DNA of 64,000 nt from Streptomyces sp. NRRL F-5135 (GCF_000719775.1 NZ_JOHR01000001.1:620001-684000); one strand, 5' to 3'. Shown: positions 34,507 through 44,758, counted from the first letter of the stretch. Made by a program: numbers and translations. The notes: generated by a model not told the origin, from the sequence alone.

Positions 34507-34553
34507 CCGGAGGGCCCGGCCCCCTTCCTCGGGAAGGGGGCCGGGCCCTCCGG
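34507..34553 (+). terminator. very strong hairpin terminator after the LPFR gene
   Basis: Two perfectly complementary 22-nt arms (34507-34528 and 34532-34553) flank a 3-nt loop, making this one of the strongest hairpins in the window. Confidence 0.88.
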
Positions 34554-34705
34554 CCTGCCCGTACGCGCGCGCCGCACCGGCCCGTGCCCGCTCCCTCCCC
34601 CGTCGGCACACGGCGTCCGCGCGGTCCGCAGCCGGTCGCGCCCACCGCTGTCGGTGCCACCTGCCACAATGCAGTCGGCGGACCCCAGAACAGCGGAGCG
34701 TGATC

Positions 34706-37126
34706 GTGACGACGTCCATCGAAGGCAGGATCGCCGAGGAACTCGGCGTACGGGAGCGGCAGGTGAAGGCGGCCGTCGAGTTGCTCGACGGCGGGTCGAC
34801 CGTGCCGTTCATCGCGCGCTACCGCAAGGAAGCGACCGAGATGCTCGACGACGCGCAGTTGCGCGCCCTCGAGGAGCGGCTGCGCTACCTGCGGGAGTTG
34901 GAGGAGCGGCGGACCACGATCCTGGAGTCCGTGCGCGAGCAGGGCAAGCTCGACGACGCCCTGGAGGCGCGGATCCGGGCCGCCGACACGAAGGCGCGCC
35001 TGGAGGACATCTACCTCCCGTTCAAGCCCAAGCGGCGGACGAAGGCGCAGATCGCCCGGGAAGCTGGTCTGGAGCCGCTGGCCGACGGGCTGCTGGGCGA
35101 CCCGTCGGTCGAACCGCTCGCGGCGGCGGCCGCGTTCGTGGACGCGGACAAGGGGATCGCGGAGCCCGCCGCCGCGCTGGAGGGCGCGCGGGCCATTCTC
35201 ACCGAGCGGTTCTCCGAGGACGCCGACCTGATCGGTGAGTTGCGCGAGCGGATGTGGACCCGGGGCCGGCTGGTCGCGAAGGTGCGCGAGGGCAAGGAGG
35301 AGGCCGGTGCCAAGTTCGCCGACTACTTCGACTTCGCCGAGCCGTTCACGGAGCTGCCCTCGCACCGGATCCTGGCGATGCTCAGGGGCGAGAAGGAGGA
35401 GGCCCTCGACCTGGTGATGGAGCCCGAGGAGCCGTCGGACGAGCCCGGCCCCAGCTCGTACGAGGTCTCGGTGGCGCACCGGTTCGGCATCGCCGACCGC
35501 GGCCGGCCGGCGGACAAGTGGCTGGTGGACACGGTCCGGTGGGCGTGGCGCACCCGTATCCTCGTGCACCTCGGCATCGACCTGCGGCTGCGGCTGCGCA
35601 CGGCCGCGGAGGACGAGGCGGTCCGGGTCTTCGCGGCGAACCTGCGCGACCTGCTGCTGGCCGCTCCCGCCGGCACCCGCGCCACGCTCGGCCTCGACCC
35701 CGGGTTCCGTACGGGTGTGAAGGTCGCGGTCGTGGACGCCACGGGCAAGGTCGTCGCCACCGACACGATCTATCCGCACGTCCCCGCGAACCGGTGGAAG
35801 GAGTCCCTGGCCACGCTGGCCCGGCTGGCCGAGGAGCACAAGGTCGAGCTGATCGCGATCGGCAACGGCACGGCGTCCCGGGAGACCGACAAGCTCGCCG
35901 CGGAGCTGTGCGCGGCGCGCCCCGAGCTGAAGCTGACGAAGGTGATGGTCTCGGAGGCCGGCGCCTCGGTCTACTCGGCCTCCGCGTTCGCCTCACAGGA
36001 ACTGCCGGAGCTGGACGTGTCGCTGCGCGGCGCGGTGTCCATCGCGCGGCGCCTGCAGGACCCGCTCGCCGAGCTGGTGAAGATCGACCCCAAGTCCATC
36101 GGGGTCGGCCAGTACCAGCACGACCTCTCCGAGGTGAAGCTGTCGCGCTCGCTGGACGCGGTGGTCGAGGACTGTGTGAACGGTGTGGGAGTGGACGTCA
36201 ACACTGCGTCCGCGCCGCTGCTCTCCCGGGTGTCCGGCATCGGCGCGGGCCTCGCGGAGAACATCGTGGCCCACCGCGACGCGAACGGTCCGTTCGGCTC
36301 CAGGCGCGCGCTCAAGGACGTGGCGCGGCTCGGCCCGAAGGCGTACGAGCAGTGCGCGGGCTTCCTCCGGATCCGCGGCGGCGACGACCCGCTGGACGCG
36401 TCGAGCGTGCACCCCGAGGCGTATCCGGTGGTCCGGTCGATGGTGAAGACCACGGGCACCGAGGTCGCGGCCCTGATCGGGAACGGACCGGTGCTGCGGT
36501 CGCTGCGGCCCGCCGACTTCGTGAACGAGTCCTTCGGTCTGCCGACCGTGACGGACATCCTGCGCGAGTTGGAGAAGCCGGGCCGCGACCCGCGGCCGGC
36601 TTTCAAGACCGCGACGTTCAAGGAAGGCGTGGAGAAGATCGGCGACCTGGCGCCCGGGATGGTGCTGGAGGGCGTCGTGACGAACGTGGCGGCGTTCGGG
36701 GCGTTCGTGGACGTCGGGGTGCACCAGGACGGGCTGGTGCACGTGTCGGCCATGTCCCGCTCGTACGTGAAGGACCCCCGGGAGGTCGTGAAGCCGGGTG
36801 ACGTCGTCAAGGCGAAGGTGCTGGACGTCGACATCCCGCGCAAGCGGATCTCGCTGACGCTGCGGCTGGACGACGAGGTCACGGCCTCGGGTCCTGGCTC
36901 GTCCGGGGGATCGCGCCCGGCTCGCCCGGCGCGTTCGGAGCGGTCCGACCGGGGGGAGCGATCGGAGCGGTCCGGTGACGGCGGCCGTACGCCGCAGCCG
37001 CGGACGGGCGGGGGCGGGGGCCGCGGGGGCGGTGGCCGCGCACGCCGTCAGGGTTCCCCGGCGCCGGCGCCGGTGAACAGCGCGATGGCGGACGCGTTGC
37101 GACGGGCGGGGCTGACGGATCGGTAG
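34706..37126 (+). CDS. tex: Tex-family RNA-binding transcription accessory protein
   Basis: The 806-residue protein shows the Tex order. An N-terminal helical region (TVPFIARYRKEATEMLDD) comes first, then a YqgF/RNase H-like domain (LGLDPGFRTGVKVAVVD near residue 330) and helix-hairpin-helix motifs (VSGIGAGLAENIVAHR). An S1 RNA-binding domain (about 650-720, VTNVAAFGAFVDVGVHQDGLVH) follows. A Gly/Arg-rich basic tail of about 80 residues ends the protein. Tex binds nucleic acids and affects transcription and RNA stability. GTG 34706 has GGAG at 7 nt; GTG 34700 is too close to it. Confidence 0.94.
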   Translation: MTTSIEGRIAEELGVRERQVKAAVELLDGGSTVPFIARYRKEATEMLDDAQLRALEERLRYLRELEERRTTILESVREQGKLDDALEARIRAADTKARLEDIYLPFKPKRRTKAQIAREAGLEPLADGLLGDPSVEPLAAAAAFVDADKGIAEPAAALEGARAILTERFSEDADLIGELRERMWTRGRLVAKVREGKEEAGAKFADYFDFAEPFTELPSHRILAMLRGEKEEALDLVMEPEEPSDEPGPSSYEVSVAHRFGIADRGRPADKWLVDTVRWAWRTRILVHLGIDLRLRLRTAAEDEAVRVFAANLRDLLLAAPAGTRATLGLDPGFRTGVKVAVVDATGKVVATDTIYPHVPANRWKESLATLARLAEEHKVELIAIGNGTASRETDKLAAELCAARPELKLTKVMVSEAGASVYSASAFASQELPELDVSLRGAVSIARRLQDPLAELVKIDPKSIGVGQYQHDLSEVKLSRSLDAVVEDCVNGVGVDVNTASAPLLSRVSGIGAGLAENIVAHRDANGPFGSRRALKDVARLGPKAYEQCAGFLRIRGGDDPLDASSVHPEAYPVVRSMVKTTGTEVAALIGNGPVLRSLRPADFVNESFGLPTVTDILRELEKPGRDPRPAFKTATFKEGVEKIGDLAPGMVLEGVVTNVAAFGAFVDVGVHQDGLVHVSAMSRSYVKDPREVVKPGDVVKAKVLDVDIPRKRISLTLRLDDEVTASGPGSSGGSRPARPARSERSDRGERSERSGDGGRTPQPRTGGGGGRGGGGRARRQGSPAPAPVNSAMADALRRAGLTDR

Positions 37127-37131
37127 GTCGT

Positions 37132-37153
37132 CCAGTGCCGGTCGCGGCACTGG
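37132..37153. terminator. bidirectional terminator between tex and the convergent ABC-F gene
   Basis: CCAGTGCCG-GTCG-CGGCACTGG forms a perfect 9-bp stem with a tetraloop, 5 nt after the tex stop codon. Confidence 0.8.
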
Positions 37154-37174
37154 AGGCGGCGGGCCGGGCGGGCC

Positions 37175-38812
37175 TCAGCGTTCCGTCACCCGGCCCGCCG
37201 CCACCGTCAGGTTCCGCGTCGTGCGGACCGCGTGCAGCATGCGGCGGTCGTGGGTGACCAGCAGAAGCGTGCCCGCGTAGGAGTCGAGCGCGGACTCCAG
37301 TTGCTCGATGGCGGGCAGGTCCAGGTGGTTCGTGGGCTCGTCCAGGACCAGGAGGTTCACGCCCCTGCCCTGGAGCAGGGCCAGCGCCGCGCGGGTGCGT
37401 TCGCCCGGCGAGAGCGTGGTCGCTGGGCGCAGCAGATGAGCTGATTTCAGGCCGAATTTGGCGAGGAGGGTCCGGACGTCGGCGGGCTCGGTGTCGGGCA
37501 CGGCCCGCCGGAAGGCGTCCAGGAGGGTCTCCGGGCCATGGAAGAGGGCCCGGGCCTGGTCGATCTCGCCGACGACCACCCCGGAGCCCAGGGCCGCGTG
37601 CCCCGCGTCCAGGGGAAGGCGGCCGAGGAGCGCCGCCAGCAGCGTGGACTTGCCGGAACCGTTGGCTCCGGTGATGGCGACCCGGTCGCCGCGGTCGATC
37701 TGGAGCGAGACGGGTCCGAAGCGGAAGTCGCCACGCCGGGCCTCGGCCGCGCGCAGGGTGGCCACGACGGCTCCCGAGCGCTCCGCGGCGGCGATCTCCA
37801 TGCGGAGTTCCCACTCCTTGCGGGGCTCCTCGACCACGTCCAGACGTTCGATCATCCGCTGCGTCTGGCGTGCCTTGGCGGCCTGCTTCTCGCTGGCCTC
37901 CGTCCGGGCCTTGCGGCCCATCTTGTCGTGGTCGGTCGTCTTGCGCCGGGCGTTCTTCACGCCCTTGTCCATCCAGGACCGCTGCATGTGCGCCCGCTCC
38001 TGGAGGGCCGCCTTGCGGTCCGCGTACTCCTCGTACTCCTCGCGGGCATGGCGGCGCGCGGTCTCCCGCTCTTCCAGGTAGGCCTCGTAGCCACCGCCGT
38101 AGAGGGTGATCTTCTGCTGCGCCAGGTCGAGTTCGAGCACCTTGGTGACGGTGCGGGCGAGGAACTCGCGGTCGTGGCTGACGAGGACCGTGGCCGCGCG
38201 CAGTCCCGTCACGAAGGACTCCAGCCGGGCCAGGCCGTCCAGGTCCAGGTCGTTGGTGGGCTCGTCCAGCAGGAAGACGTCGTACCGCGAGAGCAGCAGC
38301 GAGGCGAGGCCCGCGCGGGCGGCCTGGCCGCCGGAGAGGGTGGTCATCGGCTGGTCGAGGCCGACGGTCAGGCCGAGCGAGGTGACCGTCTCCTCGGCCC
38401 GTTCGTCCAGGTCGGCGCCGCCGAGGCCGAGCCAGCGTTCCAGGGCGAGGGCATAGGCGTCGTCGGCGCCCGGCGCGCTCGCCACGAGCGCCTCGGTGGC
38501 CTCGTCCAGGGCGGCCTGGGCGGCCGTCACCCCGGTACGGCGGCCCAGGAAGTCACGTACGGTCTCCCCCGCGCGGCGCTCGGGCTCCTGGGGCAGATGG
38601 CCGACGGCGGCCGTGGGCGGGGAGAGCGCGAGGGCCCCGCCCTCGGGGGTGTCGAGGCCGGCGAGCAGCCGGAGCAGGGTGGACTTTCCGGCCCCGTTGG
38701 CGCCCACGAGTCCGATCACCTCACCGGGCGCCACGACCAGGTCGAGTCCGGAGAAGAGCGTGCGGTCGCCATGGCCCGCGGAGAGGTCCTTGGCTACGAG
38801 CGTGGCAGTCAT
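37175..38812 (-). CDS. ABC-F family ATPase (ribosome-associated)
   Basis: The 545-residue protein has two ABC domains without membrane segments. Walker A motifs are GANGAGKST near residue 38 and GANGSGKST in the second half, signatures are [13 protein letters not shown] and [13 protein letters not shown], and Walker B motifs end in DEPTN. A charged linker between the domains ([17 protein letters not shown]) is the ABC-F P-site tRNA-interaction region. Such proteins act on the ribosome as translation factors or antibiotic-protection factors. The ATG at 38812 lacks a ribosome site; TAGTAT lies 10 nt upstream. Confidence 0.92.
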   Translation of the reverse strand: MTATLVAKDLSAGHGDRTLFSGLDLVVAPGEVIGLVGANGAGKSTLLRLLAGLDTPEGGALALSPPTAAVGHLPQEPERRAGETVRDFLGRRTGVTAAQAALDEATEALVASAPGADDAYALALERWLGLGGADLDERAEETVTSLGLTVGLDQPMTTLSGGQAARAGLASLLLSRYDVFLLDEPTNDLDLDGLARLESFVTGLRAATVLVSHDREFLARTVTKVLELDLAQQKITLYGGGYEAYLEERETARRHAREEYEEYADRKAALQERAHMQRSWMDKGVKNARRKTTDHDKMGRKARTEASEKQAAKARQTQRMIERLDVVEEPRKEWELRMEIAAAERSGAVVATLRAAEARRGDFRFGPVSLQIDRGDRVAITGANGSGKSTLLAALLGRLPLDAGHAALGSGVVVGEIDQARALFHGPETLLDAFRRAVPDTEPADVRTLLAKFGLKSAHLLRPATTLSPGERTRAALALLQGRGVNLLVLDEPTNHLDLPAIEQLESALDSYAGTLLLVTHDRRMLHAVRTTRNLTVAAGRVTER

Positions 38813-38822
38813 CAGGGTGCTG

Positions 38823-38828
38823 ATACTA
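38823..38828 (-). promoter_or_regulatory. -10 element upstream of the ABC-F gene
   Basis: TAGTAT on the minus strand ends 10 nt before the ATG at 38812. The leader would be absent or only a few bases long. Confidence 0.5.
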
Positions 38829-38971
38829 ACCGGCGGCCGAGCCGCCGCCGCCCCGCCGCCGACCGGCCACTGACGGCGCGGGGACGCGCGAAGCGCCGCT
38901 CCGCGCGTCCGCCGGGCGAGCGCCCGTGGCCCGCTGGCGTCGTGGAATGGGCCTGACAAGCCTCGTTCCGC

Positions 38972-38977
38972 TACGGT
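38972..38977 (+). promoter_or_regulatory. -10 element of a probable leaderless promoter (amino-acid oxidase)
   Basis: TACGGT ends 7 nt before the ATG at 38985; no Shine-Dalgarno sequence is visible. Confidence 0.5.
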
Positions 38978-38984
38978 CCCGGGC

Positions 38985-39947
38985 ATGAACGGCAGGAAGA
39001 GCGATGTGCTCGTGGTCGGTGGTGGCGTCATCGGTCTGACGACGGCGGTGGTACTCGCGGAGGGCGGTCTCCGCGTGAGCCTGTGGACACGTGATCCCGT
39101 CGGCCGGACCACCTCGGCGGTGGCGGGCGCGCTGGTCTGGCCGTACCGCATCGAGCCCGCTCGCCGGGTCTCGGCCTGGCTGGAGCGGTCGCTGGACCAC
39201 TACGAGCGGCTCGCGGAGCGCCCCGGGACGACCGGGGTGCGGATCGTCCCCGGGCTGATGGCGAACACCCGGCTCGACAGCCTCGGCGGCTGGGCCGCGC
39301 GGGTGCGCGAGCTGCGCGAGGCACGCCCCGAGGAGCTGCCCGACGGGTTCGCCCAGGGGGTGCGGGCCGCGGTGCCGCTCGTCGACATGCCCGTTCATCT
39401 GCGGTACCTGAAGGCGCGGCTGCGGGCGGCGGGCGGCACGGTCGAGCGGCGCGCGGTCACGGATCTGGCCGAACCGGCGAGCCTGGCGCCCGTCGTGGTC
39501 AACTGCACGGGGCTGGGCGCCCGCGAGCTGGCGCCGGACGTGTCGCTGTATCCCGTGCGCGGCCAGGTGGTGGTCGTGGAGAACCCGGGGATCGACGAGT
39601 GGTTCGTGGCGGCCCTGCCCGGCTCGGCCGGCACGACCTACTTGATGCCGCACCCGTACGGGCTGCTGCTCGGCGGCACGACGACCGAGCACTCCTGGGA
39701 CCTGCGGATCGACCCGGCCGAGGCGGAGGTGATCGTCGCGCGCTGCGCCACGGTCCGTCCCGAGCTGGCGGGCGCGCGCGTGCTGGAGCACCGGGTGGGG
39801 CTGCGGCCGGGGCGCGCCCGGGTCCGGCTGGAGGCCGTGAACCGGCCCGGCGGCGCACGGCTGGTGCACAACTACGGGCACGGCGGCGCCGGGGTCACCG
39901 TGGCCTGGGGATGCGCGGAGGAGGCCGCCCGGCTCGCGCTGGAATGA
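38985..39947 (+). CDS. FAD-dependent D-amino-acid oxidase
   Basis: The 320-residue flavoprotein has the Rossmann motif VLVVGGGVIGLTTAVVLAEGG, a mid-protein VNCTGLGARELAPD block and VRGQVVVVENPG. The C-terminal signature is LVHNYGHGGAGVTVAWGCAEEAA, as in D-amino-acid oxidases (HNYGHGGxG). It oxidises D-amino acids to imino acids with oxygen, producing hydrogen peroxide. It is monocistronic and ends at a hairpin shared with the convergent carboxypeptidase gene. Confidence 0.93.
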   Translation: MNGRKSDVLVVGGGVIGLTTAVVLAEGGLRVSLWTRDPVGRTTSAVAGALVWPYRIEPARRVSAWLERSLDHYERLAERPGTTGVRIVPGLMANTRLDSLGGWAARVRELREARPEELPDGFAQGVRAAVPLVDMPVHLRYLKARLRAAGGTVERRAVTDLAEPASLAPVVVNCTGLGARELAPDVSLYPVRGQVVVVENPGIDEWFVAALPGSAGTTYLMPHPYGLLLGGTTTEHSWDLRIDPAEAEVIVARCATVRPELAGARVLEHRVGLRPGRARVRLEAVNRPGGARLVHNYGHGGAGVTVAWGCAEEAARLALE

Positions 39948-39967
39948 GCCGGGCGTCCGGGGTCGCC

Positions 39968-40002
39968 GAGCCGCGGGCGTCCGGGGCCGCCGCCCGCGGC
40001 TC
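39968..40002. terminator. bidirectional terminator
   Basis: GAGCCGCGGGC (39968-39978) and GCCCGCGGCTC (39992-40002) form a perfect 11-bp stem with a 13-nt loop between two convergent genes. Confidence 0.75.
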
Positions 40003-40018
40003 GTGCCGTCGCGTGCCG

Positions 40019-41398
40019 TCAGCAGGACCGCCGGGGCGTCCCCTCCGTCAGGTGGTACTCCGCGCGGGCGTCGAGGAGCAGGGGGACCAGCGCGCGCTGC
40101 GACTGGCGCAGCGGTACGAACGCCCCCGTTCCGACGGGCACGGACACCACGCCGTGCAGGGCGAGTTCGTCCTTCACGTCCGCGTACTGGCCGGCGTCGA
40201 GGGCGTAGCCGCACGGCGGGTCCTGAAGGATCTCCTCCGGGGCCGCCGGCGCGTTGTCGGCGCCGCCGAGGTAGACCGGGCCGCGGTCGGCCAGCCCGGC
40301 GAGCCGGGCGGTGACGGTGGCGGCGGCGATCGCGCCCCGGCGCTCGTCGGCGAAGGAGAACAGGCCCTTCAGTGAATCGAGTTGGCTGGTGACCCGGCGC
40401 CGGTTGTTCAGGGCCCCGTCGGCCTTCTCGGCATCGGTCAGCGGATCGACGCGGCTCTCGATGAGCAGTCCGACCGCGTGTTTGACCCCGGCCGCGTTGC
40501 GCAGGATGCGTTCCTGCCCGTCGCCCGCGGTCTGCTTGACGGGGTCGCCGGTGACCGGGTCGGTCCAGATGCCGTAGGTGCCGATGGAGTGGCCGGCGGC
40601 GCGCGCGGCGGGGCGGACATGGTGTTCGGAGAGCGTGCGGGACTCGTCGTGCACGCGGGCGGCCGTGTTGAGGTTGCGCGGCCAGAGGTCGAACAGGTCC
40701 TTGTCGTAGTACGGCGGGGTCGCCCCGTACTCGTGCAGGTCGTAGACGACGTCGGGGCGGCGGTCGCGGATGACCGCGGCCAGGGCCCGGCCCTCCGCGG
40801 TCCTCAGTGCGATGTGGTCCCGGTTGATGTCGACGCCGTCGGAGTTGCCCCGGGTGTCGGCGGCGCGGCCGTCCGGGTTGGCGGTGGGGACGATGAGGAC
40901 CTTCGTCCGGTCCAGGAAGCGGCGGGTGTCCCGGTCCTGGGTGTAGGCGAGGTCGCGCACGGTGGTCAGGCAGGCCTCGCGGCCGGACGGCTCGTCACCG
41001 TGCTGGCTGCAGACGAGCAGGACGGTCGTGGGGGCGCGCCGCGCGCCGAGTTCGACCAGTTGGAGCGGGCGGTCCCGCTTCGTCGTGCCGATGGTGGTGA
41101 GCGAGACGCGTGCGCCGCCACCGGCGACGGCGGCCAGGAAGTCCTGTTCCTGTGCCTGGCCGGTCCAGCGCGCGCCGTCGCTGGTCTCGAATTCCGTGCG
41201 CGGCGGGGCCGGGGCCGCGTGGGCGGGGGCCGTGGCCACGGGCGCGGCGAGGGTGGCGAGGGAGGCGACGGCCGTCGCCAGGGCGAGAGCGCGCAAGGGG
41301 CGCGTGCCACGCGCGGAACGCGCGCCACGTGAGGTACGTATGGCGCGTACGGGGCGTATGGAGCGTACGGCTCGTACGGGGCCGGAGCGGAACGGCAT
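40019..41398 (-). CDS. secreted M14-family zinc carboxypeptidase
   Basis: The 459-residue protein starts at ATG 41398 inside the preceding stop (ATGA). The N-region is unusually long and Arg-rich (about 36 residues with repeated VRA/IRP units). A hydrophobic core ending in AHA follows, a plausible signal peptide. The zinc ligands appear as [10 protein letters not shown] (H..E) and VVYDLHEYG, and the catalytic Glu as [10 protein letters not shown]14 enzymes remove C-terminal residues from peptides. It is coupled to a secreted S15-type peptidase, suggesting a joint peptide-scavenging role. Confidence 0.9.
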   Translation of the reverse strand: MPFRSGPVRAVRSIRPVRAIRTSRGARSARGTRPLRALALATAVASLATLAAPVATAPAHAAPAPPRTEFETSDGARWTGQAQEQDFLAAVAGGGARVSLTTIGTTKRDRPLQLVELGARRAPTTVLLVCSQHGDEPSGREACLTTVRDLAYTQDRDTRRFLDRTKVLIVPTANPDGRAADTRGNSDGVDINRDHIALRTAEGRALAAVIRDRRPDVVYDLHEYGATPPYYDKDLFDLWPRNLNTAARVHDESRTLSEHHVRPAARAAGHSIGTYGIWTDPVTGDPVKQTAGDGQERILRNAAGVKHAVGLLIESRVDPLTDAEKADGALNNRRRVTSQLDSLKGLFSFADERRGAIAAATVTARLAGLADRGPVYLGGADNAPAAPEEILQDPPCGYALDAGQYADVKDELALHGVVSVPVGTGAFVPLRQSQRALVPLLLDARAEYHLTEGTPRRSC

Positions 41399-43401
41399 CA
41401 GGTGCGGTCTCCCGGGATCGGTGGGATGCGGTGCGGCACGGCCACGCCGCTCGGGCGGGACTCGGGTGCCGTGCCCAGGGACGGCGCGGGGCCGGTGGTG
41501 GCACGAGTGAGGGCGTCGGGGCCGCCGACGAGCGGCAGCCGGGCGGCCGTGCGGGCCAGGTCGAGGGCGAGGGCGGGGGTGGTGGACGGCGGGTCGATGA
41601 GGTTCCGGTCGGTCCCTCCGATGATCAGGGCGAGCCGGTGTCCGGCGGGGACGACGTGGTCGCTCGCGGCCAGCCGGATCGTGAGGGTGTAGGGGGTGCC
41701 CGGGGTGAGCGGGCGGCCCCGGCCGGGCGAGCCGGCGGTTCCCAGGTCGGCCCAGCCCCGGCTGAAGACGGTGTGGCCGACGTCCGCCGTGCGGGGAGCG
41801 GTCTCGCGGTAGCAGGAACTGTCGGAGGCCGTGCTCGCGCCCCAGCAGGTGCGCTCGGTGAGGGTGGTGATGCCTTCGCCCGCGGCGCCGTAGTCGCGGA
41901 TGGTGTCCGGGCCGAGGTCGACCAGGACCGCGGAGAGGTGGGCGGACGTGGTGGAGGGGGTGGCGGTGACGGTCACCGTGGCGGAGCCGGACAGCCGCAG
42001 GTCGCGGCTGAGCGGGCGGGTGGTGAAGCCCGCCTTCGCGGGGGTCGGCCGGTCGATGTCGGTGGCCCAGTCGGTCTCCCCCCGCCGCGGGTCGTCCGTG
42101 AAGGTCTCCGTCGCACCGGGCCGCGCGGGGACGGTGCCCAGGGTGCCCACACCGGGGACGTCGCCCGTGCCGGGGCGCAGGGTGGTGGCGGCGGTGCCGC
42201 TCGGCGGCCAGACGCGGTCGGTGGACCAGCGGCCCGGCGCGCGCTCGACGTCGGCCATGGGCTCGCGGTCGACGCCGTTGTCGTAACCGAGCAGGTAGTG
42301 GTCGAACCAGCGGTGCAGCGTGGTGACCCACTCGGCGCGGCGGAAGTCGAACGGGTCGACGTGCCCGGTCTGCGAGAGCCAGATCTTGCGCTCCACGCCG
42401 GCGGACGCGAGGGCGTCCCACCACTGGCCGAGGTGCTTGGTACGGACGTTGAGGTCCTGCATCCCGTGGACGGCGAAGACACTCGCGCGTACCGAGCGGG
42501 CGTCCTTCACGTGGTCGCGTTCGGTCCACAGTCCGGTCCAGTCGCCGGTGCGCGGGGCGCCCTCGACCAGCCGTCGTTGGACGGCCTGGCAGCGGGAGCG
42601 GGCCTCGGGGCTCTCCACGTAGTCGGACAGCCAGTCGGGGCCGGAGTCGTACAGGGGCGCGCCCTGGGCGAAGTAGTAGTCGTACCAGGAGCTGATCGCG
42701 CCGATGGGGACGATCGTGCGGAGCCCTTCGACGCCGGTGGCCGCCACGCCGTTGGCGACGGTGCCGTCGTAGCTCTTGCCGATCATGCCGGTGGCGCCGG
42801 TGGTCCAGTCGGCGCGCACGCCCTGGGTGCCGGCGCGGCTGCCGTAGGCGCGGGCGCGGCCGTTCAGCCAGTCGATCACGGCCTTGGCGGACTGGACGTC
42901 GGAACGGCCGCCGACGTCGACGCAGCCGTCGGAGCGGTTGGTGCCGGCGAGGTCGACGGCGACGAAGGCGTAGCCGCGCGGCACGAAGTAGTTGTCGTAG
43001 TAGAGGGGGAATCCGAGGGGGTCGCCGTCCGCGTCGTAGGTCTTCTTCTGGTTCTCGTTCCCGCGGCCGCAGCAGGAGTAGTACGGACTGGCGTCCATGA
43101 TCACGGGAATGTCGCGGCCCGCGAGCGCGGCCTCCCGCGGCCGGACGATGTCGACGGCGACGCGGTCGGTCCGGCCGTCCTCGTCGCCGTCGATTCCGGT
43201 GTCCACCCAGACGGACTCCCGGATGGCGTCCTCGTACGAGTAGACCGCTCCGCTCTCCCGGGCGGGCCGCTCGGGGCCGACGGGTGCGGTCTGGGCGGCC
43301 CGGGCGTCCGCCGGGCCCAGCAGCGACACCAGCAGCGCGGCGGTGAGTGCCAGGACCGGTGTCGCGCTCCATCGGCGGGCGTTCCGCCCTCTGATCTCCA
43401 T
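41398..43401 (-). CDS. secreted Xaa-Pro dipeptidyl-peptidase (S15/CocE-NonD family)
   Basis: The 667-residue protein has an N-terminal signal peptide ([20 protein letters not shown] ending near ARA). An alpha/beta-hydrolase core carries the nucleophile in [10 protein letters not shown] near residue 182, the [11 protein letters not shown] segment and a His block ([11 protein letters not shown]). The C-terminal beta-jelly-roll domain is typical of X-Pro dipeptidyl-peptidases and CocE esterases. It removes Xaa-Pro dipeptides or hydrolyses acyl esters outside the cell. ATG 43401 has TACCGT 7 nt upstream and no ribosome site, so it seems leaderless. Confidence 0.92.
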   Translation of the reverse strand: MEIRGRNARRWSATPVLALTAALLVSLLGPADARAAQTAPVGPERPARESGAVYSYEDAIRESVWVDTGIDGDEDGRTDRVAVDIVRPREAALAGRDIPVIMDASPYYSCCGRGNENQKKTYDADGDPLGFPLYYDNYFVPRGYAFVAVDLAGTNRSDGCVDVGGRSDVQSAKAVIDWLNGRARAYGSRAGTQGVRADWTTGATGMIGKSYDGTVANGVAATGVEGLRTIVPIGAISSWYDYYFAQGAPLYDSGPDWLSDYVESPEARSRCQAVQRRLVEGAPRTGDWTGLWTERDHVKDARSVRASVFAVHGMQDLNVRTKHLGQWWDALASAGVERKIWLSQTGHVDPFDFRRAEWVTTLHRWFDHYLLGYDNGVDREPMADVERAPGRWSTDRVWPPSGTAATTLRPGTGDVPGVGTLGTVPARPGATETFTDDPRRGETDWATDIDRPTPAKAGFTTRPLSRDLRLSGSATVTVTATPSTTSAHLSAVLVDLGPDTIRDYGAAGEGITTLTERTCWGASTASDSSCYRETAPRTADVGHTVFSRGWADLGTAGSPGRGRPLTPGTPYTLTIRLAASDHVVPAGHRLALIIGGTDRNLIDPPSTTPALALDLARTAARLPLVGGPDALTRATTGPAPSLGTAPESRPSGVAVPHRIPPIPGDRT

Positions 43402-43408
43402 GGGGCGG

Positions 43409-43414
43409 ACGGTA
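43409..43414 (-). promoter_or_regulatory. -10 element of a probable leaderless promoter (S15 peptidase)
   Basis: TACCGT on the minus strand ends 7 nt before the ATG at 43401. Confidence 0.5.
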
Positions 43415-43542
43415 CCCGGTCCAACTACTGTGCGAAACAGGGCAGTCGGGAGAGTGGAGCGGCCGTCCGCACGCCCCGGTGTGCGCTCAGATGAGCGGTC
43501 GCGGCGTAGGCTGTACCGGTCCGGCGGGCCGCCCCCGTACGA

Positions 43543-43574
43543 CGGGGATCCGCCGTACGGCGGGGATCCGCCGT
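43543..43574. repeat. direct repeat and palindrome upstream of the LacI-type gene
   Basis: CGGGGATCCGCCGT occurs at 43543-43556 and 43561-43574 (18-nt period). The join forms the perfect palindrome CGCCGTACGGCG (43551-43562). LacI-family operators are palindromes with a central CpG or similar step; this one centres on TA. It could be the operator controlling this regulator and the divergent peptidase genes. Confidence 0.5.
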
Positions 43575-43612
43575 GCCGTCCCCGCCATGACCGCCGACGA
43601 GGAGCGCCTGCC

Positions 43613-44665
43613 GTGCCCGAGCCGTCCCCTGGGTCCCGCCCCGCCCCGCGCCCCACCCTGGAGGCCGTCGCCGAACGCGCCGGTGTCTCCCGGGCCACGG
43701 TCTCCCGGGTCGTCAACGGCGGTGCGGGAGTGCGTCGGCCGCTGGCCGAAAGGGTGCGGCGGGCGGTCGAGGATCTGGGGTACGTACCGAACCACGCGGC
43801 CCGCAGCCTGGTCACACGGCGCACCGGCGCCGTCGGCGTGATCATCGCGGAGCCGGAGGTGCGGATCTTCTCCGACCCGTTCTTCTCCCAGCAGATCCGC
43901 GGCATCAGCAGGGAACTGACCGCTCAGGACACGCAGTTGGTGCTGCTGCTGGTCGACGGGCCGGGCGATTACGACCGGATCGGCCGTTATCTGGCGGGCG
44001 GTCATGTGGACGGCGCGCTCGCGTTCTCACTCCACACGGACGATCCGATCCCGGCGCTCGTCCGCCGGGCCGGCCTGCCGACGGTCTTCGGGGGCCGGCC
44101 CGGCTGGACCGCGGGCGCGGACGGTCAGGCCGTGCCGTACGTGGACGCGGACAACCGCGGGGGCGCGCGGACGGCCGTGCGGTACCTGTGCGGGCTGGGC
44201 CGCCGGCGGATCGCGCACATCGGCGGCCCGCCGGACCAGACCTCGGCCACCGACCGGCTCGACGGCTACCGCGACGTGCTGCCCGACGCGGATCCGGAGC
44301 TGGTCGCCGAGGGCGCCTTCACCGAGGAGAGCGGGGCGCGGGCGATGGAGCGGCTGCTGCTGCGGTGTCCGGACCTGGACGCGGTGTTCGCCGCCAACGA
44401 CCTGATGGCGTCGGGCGCGCTGGGCGTGCTCAAGGCGCGCGGGCGGTCGGTGCCGGACGATGTGGCGCTGGTCGGCTTCGACGACATCGACCCGGTCGCC
44501 CGCACCACCGACCCGCCCCTGACCACCGTCCGCCAGGACGTCGAGGGCCAGGGGCGCCTGATGGCCCGGCTGCTGCTGCGCGGTCTGGACCGGCAGCGGG
44601 AGGGCGGGCCCGCCCCGGAGTCGGTGATCACCCCGACCACGCTGGTGCGCCGGGCCTCGGCCTGA
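43613..44665 (+). CDS. LacI-family transcriptional regulator
   Basis: The 350-residue protein has the LacI helix-turn-helix and hinge (TLEAVAERAGVSRATVSRVV, then VRRAVEDLGYVPNHAARSL) at residues 12-65. A periplasmic-binding-protein-like effector domain with two lobes follows (VGVIIAEPEV to the end, DDVALVGFDDIDPVA). GTG 43613 is 8 nt after GAGGAG. It is divergent from the two secreted peptidases and may control them or a sugar locus elsewhere. Confidence 0.92.
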   Translation: MPEPSPGSRPAPRPTLEAVAERAGVSRATVSRVVNGGAGVRRPLAERVRRAVEDLGYVPNHAARSLVTRRTGAVGVIIAEPEVRIFSDPFFSQQIRGISRELTAQDTQLVLLLVDGPGDYDRIGRYLAGGHVDGALAFSLHTDDPIPALVRRAGLPTVFGGRPGWTAGADGQAVPYVDADNRGGARTAVRYLCGLGRRRIAHIGGPPDQTSATDRLDGYRDVLPDADPELVAEGAFTEESGARAMERLLLRCPDLDAVFAANDLMASGALGVLKARGRSVPDDVALVGFDDIDPVARTTDPPLTTVRQDVEGQGRLMARLLLRGLDRQREGGPAPESVITPTTLVRRASA

Positions 44666-44716
44666 GCCGTCGCCCGGCCCCGAGCATCGCCCGGCCCCGA
44701 GCCGTCGCCCGGCCCT
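44664..44716. repeat. three short tandem repeats after the LacI-type gene
   Basis: Units of 18, 17 and 18 nt (GAGCCGTCGCCCGGCCCC, GAGCATCGCCCGGCCCC, GAGCCGTCGCCCGGCCCT) follow each other, the first starting within the stop codon of the regulator gene. No function is evident. Confidence 0.7.
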
Positions 44717-44758
44717 GAGTCGCGGGTGCGGCGCGGACGCCGGACGGCGGGAACACCG

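Noticed and set aside
40019-43372. 1117-codon frame that would fuse the carboxypeptidase to upstream sequence
   Set aside because: Upstream of 41398 it is an Arg/Pro-rich shadow of the S15 peptidase gene; the signal peptide and ATGA overlap fix the true start.
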